Positions 57,677 to 64,000 of a stretch of DNA of 64,000 bases are shown here, piece by piece. The DNA is from Pleionea sp. CnH1-48 (GTDB lineage: Bacteria; Pseudomonadota; Gammaproteobacteria; Enterobacterales; Kangiellaceae): positions 62,001 to 126,000 of the forward strand of contig NZ_JAMXSB010000011.1 in the NCBI RefSeq assembly GCF_024124665.1, in the 5' to 3' direction. Within the stretch, counting starts at the first letter, position 1. The number at the start of each line of letters is the position of its first letter. The translations under genes and the position numbers were made by a program. A model generated the notes under the pieces. That model saw only the letters and a list, made by a program, of their open reading frames with translations. It was not told where the DNA came from and searched no databases.

Positions 57677-58465
57677 CTAAGCCACTTTTTCGGCAACAGA
57701 ATGGTTCATTAAGTCTTTCAACAATTTTCGGTAGGCTTCAACACCATGTGATTCCGAAAATAAAATATGGGGTGGCGTATGAGCCTGACTCGCATCACGA
57801 AACTTAGTATCCACAGGAATCACCCGAGGCCACAGCTGGCCTTCATAATCGTCACGTAGCTTGCGTAAACTTTTTACAGAGGCTTTGGTACGACGATCAA
57901 ACATGGTCGGAACAATAACGTGATGTAAATTATGATGTTGAGCCTTAATCACCATATTCAGTGTTTGCATCATACGATCGAGTCCCTTGATAGCAAGAAA
58001 CTCTGTTTGAACGGGAATCACCAGCTGCTCACAAGCCGCCAGAGCATTAATCAACAACACACCCAAAATAGGTGGGCAATCCAGCAAAACATAATCATAT
58101 TCGTCTGCTAAAGCTTGAGTCAGTTGTTTAATAATAAGCCCCATGCCTGGGCGTTGAGAAAAACGCTTGTCGAGCGTTGCTAATGCCAGTGAAGAAGAAA
58201 TCAAGGATAGGTTTTCGAACTCAGTCGGCTGAATTAACTTACTAGGAATGTCTGCACGCGTTTTTGGCGCTTCTTCAAACACGTTATACAAAGTGTAATC
58301 AAAGGCGTCGCAATCGTAGCCCAGATAACTGGTAAGGGAAGCATGAGGATCACAGTCGATTAACAGAACCCGTTGCTTTTTTTCAGCTAATAATCCGCCC
58401 AAGGTGACAACGGACGTTGTCTTACCTACACCACCTTTTTGATTTGCAACTGTCCAGATCTTCAA
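57677..58465 (-). CDS. parC: ParA-type ATPase for polar placement of chemotaxis arrays (ParC)
   Basis: A 262-residue deviant Walker A ATPase ('NQKGGVGKTTSV' at about 8-19, 'VLLIDCDPHASLTSYLG', 'VLLDCPPILGVLLINAL'). ParA family proteins of the che operon (called ParC in Vibrio, distinct from topoisomerase IV ParC) place arrays at poles and partition them at division. The start codon is TTG preceded by AAGGTG. It is followed after 9 nt by parP. Confidence 0.92.
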   Translation of the reverse strand: MKIWTVANQKGGVGKTTSVVTLGGLLAEKKQRVLLIDCDPHASLTSYLGYDCDAFDYTLYNVFEEAPKTRADIPSKLIQPTEFENLSLISSSLALATLDKRFSQRPGMGLIIKQLTQALADEYDYVLLDCPPILGVLLINALAACEQLVIPVQTEFLAIKGLDRMMQTLNMVIKAQHHNLHHVIVPTMFDRRTKASVKSLRKLRDDYEGQLWPRVIPVDTKFRDASQAHTPPHILFSESHGVEAYRKLLKDLMNHSVAEKVA

Positions 58466-58667
58466 TACAACACCTTCAACTAACTATAACGATTATGATG
58501 CTATCACTCTAACGGACTCAATGGTTATAAAAGATAGCAATATTAAAACTGAGTTTTAAAACGAAAATACGCTGGTCGCTTTGCTTTGATCATCGGCGCG
58601 AGAGATGACAACTTTAGTATTTATAACAACTTTAATAACGTCAGAACTTTGACACTTACTTCAACTA

Positions 58668-58683
58668 AGCCCTGGCGAGGGCT
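58668..58683. terminator. Short hairpin between motD and parC
   Basis: AGCCCT and AGGGCT enclose a GGCG loop, just beyond the motD stop on the minus strand; on the plus strand it is followed by TTTT. It could reduce read-through from motD into the parC-parP group, in a gap of about 220 nt. Confidence 0.45.
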
Positions 58684-58686
58684 GTT

Positions 58687-59643
58687 TTATGGCTTTTTAT
58701 CTTTATCGTCAGGCTTCGATTTACCACGAATTAATAAACCGCCACTGGGCAACCGTGTGATTTCATACTCTTGATCAGTCGCTTCTTCACTCTTAGTGGG
58801 TGCCGGTTTATTGTCACTTTTTGTTGTCGATGATTTTTGCTGCACCTGCGGTGCAGTATCAGAAGCTTTTTCGGTCTCTTTAAGTTTATACCGTGAGATA
58901 GCAACCGTCACGCGACGATTTTTGGCCCTACCCTTTGCCGATCCGTTCGTGGCAATGGGGTTGTGCTCGCCATAAGCCTCGACTGACATACGGGATGGTC
59001 CTACACCACTTTTTTGCAATTTGCGTACCACGGCAGCGGCTCTGGCGGCCGACAACTCCCAGTTAGACTGAAACCTTTGCGTATCGATAGGAATATTATC
59101 TGTATGCCCACGAACACTGATTCGTTGTTGATGCTTGGTGAGTTGAGTGGCAATTTCTTTTAACAAGACATTGGCTGATGGCCCTAAGGTTTCACTGCCG
59201 CTATTAAAGAGAAGTGCACTGCGCAAATCGATCTCTAACCAGTCTCGAGTTTTTCGAATAGTCACCAAATCTTTTGCGATCAAATCCTCCAGGCTGCCCT
59301 GTAAATTGCGCTCAATGGCCTCAAATTTTTTTGCGCTGATGTAGTTTTCGTCATTCGATACTTTTTCGACATCTTCAGCAGCGCCAGGTGGATCAAGACT
59401 GTCGCCGCTCACTGGCTGTTCAGTACGATTAATTTCGCCTTCCTGAATTGGTTGCAGACTACTTTCGGGAACATCAAAAGCTGACAACATAGATTGAGAG
59501 AGAATACGATACTTACCTTCATTAACCTGAGAAATAGAATACATCACAACAAAAAAGGCAAACAGCAGCGTCATAAAGTCGGCATAAGACACCAACCAGC
59601 GGTCGAGATTTTCTTCTTGCTCTGTAGAACGTTTTCGTAACAT
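58687..59643 (-). CDS. motD: Flagellar motor stator protein MotD (MotB family)
   Basis: A 318-residue stator B subunit. One transmembrane helix (about 18-38) carries the proton- or sodium-binding aspartate D22 in 'SYADFMTLLFAF'. A C-terminal OmpA-type peptidoglycan-binding domain has 'ISVRGHTDNIPIDTQRFQS' and 'NWELSAARAAAVVRKL'. It pairs with MotC, 24 nt upstream, and serves swarming or swimming on a polar flagellum. The C-terminal tail is charged and lysine-rich. Confidence 0.94.
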   Translation of the reverse strand: MLRKRSTEQEENLDRWLVSYADFMTLLFAFFVVMYSISQVNEGKYRILSQSMLSAFDVPESSLQPIQEGEINRTEQPVSGDSLDPPGAAEDVEKVSNDENYISAKKFEAIERNLQGSLEDLIAKDLVTIRKTRDWLEIDLRSALLFNSGSETLGPSANVLLKEIATQLTKHQQRISVRGHTDNIPIDTQRFQSNWELSAARAAAVVRKLQKSGVGPSRMSVEAYGEHNPIATNGSAKGRAKNRRVTVAISRYKLKETEKASDTAPQVQQKSSTTKSDNKPAPTKSEEATDQEYEITRLPSGGLLIRGKSKPDDKDKKP

Positions 59644-59667
59644 AAGTCAGGACCTCGCCTAACCGGG

Positions 59668-60423
59668 TCAAACCTTCCCTTTATCGGGTACAAAGCCTCG
59701 TAACCGGGATTCTATGACTTTAGGGTTTTCGCCCTCTGATATTAAGACAATACCTTCGATCATCATTTCTCGATGCAGGCTTTGTGTCTGTACAATAGAT
59801 TTGAGTTTGTTGGCAATAGGCAGAAATAATAAGTTGGCCGATGCGACGCCATAAATGGTTGCCACAAAAGCGGTTGCGATCCCCGTTCCCAATAACGCAG
59901 GCTCAGACAAATTGCCCATCACTTGAATTAAGCCTAACACTGCACCAACAATACCTAAGGTTGGCGCATAACCGCCAAGTGCTTCAAATACTTTTGCCGC
60001 TTTCACGCCCTCTCTTTCGCGTACATCAAGTTCAATCATTAACGTTTCACGAATACGCTCTGGCTCGCCACCATCGACTAGAAGAGAGAGACCTTTGTTA
60101 TCAAAAATATTGCGTTCAGAGTCGAGAATATTTTCTAAACCTAATAGCCCCTGCTTGCGTGCAATCAAACTCCATTGAGTGATTTTTTCGATGGCACTGA
60201 TGGGATTGCTTTGGGGAGGAAAGATCATCCAGGGCATCATACGAATAGCTAACATTAAGGTCGATAAAGGTGTTTGAACAAAAACGGCTCCTAAGGTACC
60301 GCCAATAACAATGACAAACGCAGGTCCATTGGCTAACGACTCTATCGATCCTCCTTCCAGTACCTGCCCGCCCAGTATGGCAAATACTGCAAATAAAAGT
60401 CCGATCAGCGTTAAGGCATCCAT
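59668..60423 (-). CDS. motC: Flagellar motor stator protein MotC (MotA family)
   Basis: A 251-residue stator A subunit with four transmembrane helices (about 3-20, 32-52, 150-170, 182-202) and a cytoplasmic loop between helices 2 and 3. 'EALGGYAPTLGIVGAVLGLIQ' and 'GIATAFVATIYGVASANLLF' are MotA/PomA signatures. The start ATG overlaps the cheB stop by one base. Confidence 0.95.
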   Translation of the reverse strand: MDALTLIGLLFAVFAILGGQVLEGGSIESLANGPAFVIVIGGTLGAVFVQTPLSTLMLAIRMMPWMIFPPQSNPISAIEKITQWSLIARKQGLLGLENILDSERNIFDNKGLSLLVDGGEPERIRETLMIELDVREREGVKAAKVFEALGGYAPTLGIVGAVLGLIQVMGNLSEPALLGTGIATAFVATIYGVASANLLFLPIANKLKSIVQTQSLHREMMIEGIVLISEGENPKVIESRLRGFVPDKGKV

Positions 60424-61484
60424 TAAGTCACTCTTATGATCTTGTCAGCCATATCACCGAGGCGTACTTCTTCTGTTGCATGACCGGCTCGCATCACCGA
60501 CATCGGCATACCATACACCACGCAACTTTCCTCATCCTGAGTCCATACGGTTGCGCCTTGCTGGCGCAGTATGCGCGAGCCTTCTCGTCCATCGGCTCCC
60601 ATTCCGGTTAACACAATAGCCAAAACATTTTTGGCAAACACCTTGGAAGCCGAAACATAAGTGACATCGACACAGGGGGCATACTGCAAACGCCCATCGG
60701 TCTCACGCACACGAATACGAGCACTGGCCGCCGAGCCTTCGATGTACATCTGTTTACCACCGGGGGCAATATAAACGGTCCCGGCTTTCAGTGGCATCGA
60801 GTCTTCTGCTTCCACAACTGATAGCTGACACAATCCGTCCATGCGTTGAGCAAATGCGCCAGTAAAAGTACCGGGCATGTGTTGAGTGATGGTAACTGGC
60901 ACGGGCAAAGAGCCCGGCAAACGAGTTAATATCTTTTGCAGAGCCACCGGTCCTCCGGTAGAAGCACCAATAGCAATCAATTTTACGTTAAGTTTTTGTC
61001 CAGCAATCGAGGGTTTGGGGCTGGGCGTTCCAGGCCGAATGGGTGCAACTGAAGGCGCAGCACGAGGTGCCGAAGCAGGCTTAACTGGCGAACGAACAAT
61101 GGCGCGAATTTTATCTTTTAAAGCCCCTACCAATTGGCCATTGCCTTGCGACACGGCTTCGTAACTTTTTAGCATAAAATCGGCAGCGCCAGCGTCTAAA
61201 GCATCCAGCGTCAACTTTGCACCTTCAAAAGTTAACGACGACAGCATAAGAGTGGGTGTGGGACGAACCTTCATTATCTCTTTTAATGCCGTGATTCCAT
61301 CCATAACAGGCATCTCGACATCCATAGTGATCACATCAGGTTGTAAACTTTGAACTTTCTGAATTGCATCGCGGCCGTTGTGAGCCACTCCAATGATTTT
61401 TATTTCTGGATCGGCACTCAGTATCTGTGCCACTCGTCGACAGAAGAAGTTTGAATCGTCAACTATCAGAACTCTTATTGTCAC
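60423..61484 (-). CDS. cheB: Chemotaxis response regulator / protein-glutamate methylesterase CheB
   Basis: A 353-residue enzyme. Receiver with D55 ('VITMDVEMP'); a linker of P, A and S residues; a methylesterase domain with the serine in 'GASTGGPVALQ', the histidine in 'ITQHMPGTFTGAFAQRMD' and the aspartate in 'VLTGMGADGREG'. It removes methyl groups from chemoreceptors and is activated by CheA phosphate. The start codon is GTG. Confidence 0.96.
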   Translation of the reverse strand: MTIRVLIVDDSNFFCRRVAQILSADPEIKIIGVAHNGRDAIQKVQSLQPDVITMDVEMPVMDGITALKEIMKVRPTPTLMLSSLTFEGAKLTLDALDAGAADFMLKSYEAVSQGNGQLVGALKDKIRAIVRSPVKPASAPRAAPSVAPIRPGTPSPKPSIAGQKLNVKLIAIGASTGGPVALQKILTRLPGSLPVPVTITQHMPGTFTGAFAQRMDGLCQLSVVEAEDSMPLKAGTVYIAPGGKQMYIEGSAASARIRVRETDGRLQYAPCVDVTYVSASKVFAKNVLAIVLTGMGADGREGSRILRQQGATVWTQDEESCVVYGMPMSVMRAGHATEEVRLGDMADKIIRVT

Positions 61485-61638
61485 GCAATTACCTCAATCC
61501 CTGAACAGGACACCAACACAATGCTCAGCATCACTGACACTGACTTTTGCACACTAAGAGCAACCCATAGCTTGCTCAGCCATAATACTTGGAGAGTAGG
61601 ATAATCGAGCTTCCAGGCAATGCCGAAATTAAGTGTTA

Positions 61639-63771
61639 TTAGGTTCTTCGCGCATAACACTTAAGCAAACTGGGAATATCGAGTATTAATGCAATACCGC
61701 CATCACTGGTGATGGTAGCACCTGCCATTCCGGGTGTTCCCTGCAAGGACTCACCCAAAGGTTTAATCACTACTTCTTCTTGCCCTATCAAGGCATCCAC
61801 CACAAAACCTACTTTTTGTGTACCCACTTGCACAATCACCACATGACCTTCGTCTTTTTTCTCGTGGGATTGCTTATCATGAGACAAGAGCCATTTTTCT
61901 AAATAAAACAGTGGTAATGCTTTTTCTCGTACGATCACAGTCTCTTGCCCATCAACAACACGAGTGCTGGTAAGATCGAGGTGGAAAATTTCGTTCACAC
62001 TGGCTAATGGCAAAGCAAAAACCTGCTCTCCAACCGTCACCATTAAGGTAGGCAGTATCGCCAGAGTTAACGGCACTTTAATAAGAATCGTGGTGCCCAC
62101 ACCTAGCTGAGAATCAATGGTCAAAGTTCCATTAAGCTGAGTAATTTTGGTTTTCACTACGTCCATTCCGACGCCTCGGCCAGAGACATCAGAGATTTCT
62201 TCTTTAGTAGAGAAACCTGCCATAAAGATCAGATTAAAGCATTCGGTATCACTGAGTCGGTCGGCCTGATCTCTATCCATCAGACCTTTCTCAATTGCTT
62301 TTTCGCGCAGCGCATCGGGATTCATTCCCTTACCATCATCTTCAATAGACAATAGAATATGATCGCCTTCTTGCGCTGCCGATAGAATAACTTTACCAGT
62401 ACGAGCCTTTCCTGCAGCAACGCGATCTTCTGGGCTTTCTACACCATGGTCCACAGAGTTACGTACCAAGTGAACCAGAGGATCTGCCAATGCTTCTACC
62501 AGGTTTTTATCCAGGTCGGTTTCTTCACCCACCAGTTGCAGAGAAATTTCTTTCTTCAAACTTCGAGCCAAATCTCTAACCACTCGAGGAAAACGACCAA
62601 AGACTTTTTTGATCGGCTGCATGCGAGTTTTCATTACTGCGCCTTGCAAATCTGATGTCACAACATCAAGAGTGGCAACGGCTTTATTTAAGCTTTCGTC
62701 CTGATAACTTTGCCCTAACATCTTAAGACGGTTACGAGCCAGAACCAGCTCTCCAACCATGTTCATAATGTCATCCAGTCGCGACGTATCCACGCGCACC
62801 GTAGACTCAGTTTGAGCCGGAGCTGCTTTGGGTGCCGCTTTAGGCGCTGCTGGTTTTGCCGCTGGTTTGGGTTCGGGCTTGGGTTCGGGCTTGGGCTCTG
62901 GTTTGGGTGGTGGTGGCGGTTCGGCTGCCTTTTCTGGTTCTGGTGGCGGTGGTGCTGCTGGCGTAGGGGCAGGAGTTTCTGCCGCTCCGCCACCACCACT
63001 ATGAATTTGATCCAGTAACGCTTCAAACTCATCATCAGTAATCTCGTCACCGGGCTTTTTGCTCTCTCCGGCCGCTGCTGCAGGAGCAGCATCATCCGTT
63101 TTCTTGCTGTGCAACTCATCTAACAAAGCTTCAAATTCATCATCGGTAATTTCATTGTCGCCTCCTCCTGCCGCAGCAGCGGGGGCTGGCTCGGGAGGTG
63201 GCGCAGCTGCTGCACCACCTCCACCACCATGAATTTCATCGAGTAGTGCTTCAAATTCATCGTCAGAAATATCGTCTCCGCCACCACTGGCTGCGGGTTC
63301 TGCAGCGGGAGGTGGTGCGGGTGCAGGAGTCGGTTCTGGCGCAGGAGCAGGTGCAGCTTCAACGGGCGCAGGGGCCGCGCCTTCGGCAGCAGCAAAAACT
63401 TCCAGTCGTTGCAGAAAATCGGCCGGAGCAGGTGTGGGCATTTCGCCCGATTTCACTTCATCGAACATGGCATTAACATAGTCCAGTGCTTGCAATACCG
63501 CGTCCATCAGTTCGGGATCTGCCGAACGATTACCATTACGCAAGTTATCAAAAATATTTTCGGTTACATGACATACTTCAACAAGCGCAGTTAAGTTCAG
63601 GAAACCCGCTCCCCCTTTAACGGTATGGAAGCCACGAAAAATGGCGTTCAATAGATCCATATCGTCGGGATCATTTTCCAGAGAAATTAATTGTTCGGAC
63701 AGCTGTTCTAATAGCTCATTTGCTTCGATTAAGAAGTCCTGCAATATTTCTTCATCGGCATCGATTGCCAT
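61639..63771 (-). CDS. cheA: Chemotaxis histidine kinase CheA
   Basis: A 710-residue kinase. The Hpt domain carries the phosphorylated H49 ('FRGFHTVKGGAGF'). A long linker (about 125-335) replaces a usual P2 domain; it is rich in A, P, E, G and carries three copies of a 'TDDEFEALLDELH'-type motif. Dimerisation, HATPase ('LVHLVRNSVDHGVE') and CheW-like P5 domains follow ('GRGVGMDVVKTKITQLNG', 'TLMVTVGEQVFALPLASVNEI'). It phosphorylates CheY and CheB. Length is normal for polar-cluster CheA. Confidence 0.96.
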   Translation of the reverse strand: MAIDADEEILQDFLIEANELLEQLSEQLISLENDPDDMDLLNAIFRGFHTVKGGAGFLNLTALVEVCHVTENIFDNLRNGNRSADPELMDAVLQALDYVNAMFDEVKSGEMPTPAPADFLQRLEVFAAAEGAAPAPVEAAPAPAPEPTPAPAPPPAAEPAASGGGDDISDDEFEALLDEIHGGGGGAAAAPPPEPAPAAAAGGGDNEITDDEFEALLDELHSKKTDDAAPAAAAGESKKPGDEITDDEFEALLDQIHSGGGGAAETPAPTPAAPPPPEPEKAAEPPPPPKPEPKPEPKPEPKPAAKPAAPKAAPKAAPAQTESTVRVDTSRLDDIMNMVGELVLARNRLKMLGQSYQDESLNKAVATLDVVTSDLQGAVMKTRMQPIKKVFGRFPRVVRDLARSLKKEISLQLVGEETDLDKNLVEALADPLVHLVRNSVDHGVESPEDRVAAGKARTGKVILSAAQEGDHILLSIEDDGKGMNPDALREKAIEKGLMDRDQADRLSDTECFNLIFMAGFSTKEEISDVSGRGVGMDVVKTKITQLNGTLTIDSQLGVGTTILIKVPLTLAILPTLMVTVGEQVFALPLASVNEIFHLDLTSTRVVDGQETVIVREKALPLFYLEKWLLSHDKQSHEKKDEGHVVIVQVGTQKVGFVVDALIGQEEVVIKPLGESLQGTPGMAGATITSDGGIALILDIPSLLKCYARRT

Positions 63772-63783
63772 TCAAGAGCTCCT

Positions 63784-64000
63784 CTAAAAGCCTAAACTGG
63801 AAAGCAAATCATCCACATCGTCCTGACTGGCCAGAACGTCGTTTCTTTTTTCTAGATTAACAATAGGACCTTCTGCGCCATGGTGTTCTTGTTCTTCAAC
63901 TTGCGCTTGCTTGAAGTTTTCCATATTGCCAAACATCTTTATCAACGTTATTAGATTCTCTTCAACGTCATGTACCATGGTGATCACTTTTTGAATCACT
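63784..64000 (-). CDS. cheZ: CheZ, C-terminal part (runs off the window)
   Basis: At least 71 residues from the window edge to the stop at 63784. The coil end 'EENLITLIKMFGNMEN', the acidic linker and the terminal 'SQDDVDDLLSSLGF' match the CheZ C-terminus, the CheY-binding helix. CheZ dephosphorylates CheY. It precedes cheA by 12 nt, as in Pseudomonas-type operons. Confidence 0.93.
   Translation of the reverse strand, partial: VIQKVITMVHDVEENLITLIKMFGNMENFKQAQVEEQEHHGAEGPIVNLEKRNDVLASQDDVDDLLSSLGF

Noticed and set aside
62763-63476. Several frames opposite or shifted within cheA
   Set aside because: Artefacts of the GC-rich alanine-proline linker; cheA itself is intact.

Overview
The window looks like the chromosome of a marine, polar-flagellated gammaproteobacterium of moderate GC. 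The evidence is gene order. The block asd-fimV-truA-accD-folC-SPOR protein-cvpA-purF and the adjacent block DUF2802-cheW-...-parP-parC-motD-motC-cheB-cheA-cheZ are the arrangements known from Pseudomonas-like and Oceanospirillales-like genomes. Genus cannot be fixed from sequence alone; a Kangiella/Pleionea-type relative is a guess.

Layout. Positions 1-13.9 kb are accessory metabolism and signalling: a cut LysR regulator, a small membrane protein, a propeller lipoprotein, a LytS/LytTR-type two-component pair divergent from an ABC ATPase and a giant ABC-permease/M1-peptidase fusion, a DUF2244 protein, an acetyltransferase, a CadC-like TPR regulator and a secreted amidohydrolase. At 14-18 kb are a DUF1800/DUF1501 secreted pair and a lipoprotein, followed by an orphan protein resembling the N-terminal domain of McrB-like ATPases. 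At 19.3-22.6 kb a betaine-type binding protein overlaps a hybrid histidine kinase with no transporter beside it. At 23.2-26.8 kb a histidine kinase/NtrC-type pair is framed by two sigma-54-like promoters, the second driving a small exported protein. At 27.5-31 kb lie a secreted EF-hand-like protein and a small-gene islet with dispersed repeats, flanked by a duplicated 3' end of ggt. Next come ggt, a Reg_prop sensor with a degenerate GGDEF domain, and a PlsC-like acyltransferase.

From 36.8 to 46.9 kb is housekeeping (purF, cvpA, SPOR, folC, accD, truA, fimV, asd); trpF, often found between truA and accD, is absent. From 47.0 to 64 kb is the polar chemotaxis operon, read on the minus strand. 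It is split between parP and cheW by about 8.5 kb of unrelated DNA. That DNA holds a DUF1801-like gene, a decayed GGDEF pseudogene on the opposite strand, and a tightly overlapping four-gene unit: KAP P-loop NTPase, multi-GAF histidine kinase, single-domain receiver, and GAF/HD-type protein. This four-gene unit is the best candidate here for an undescribed system: a sensor relay with an NTPase and an HD-type output, possibly defensive. The functional reading is inference; the gene structure is directly visible.
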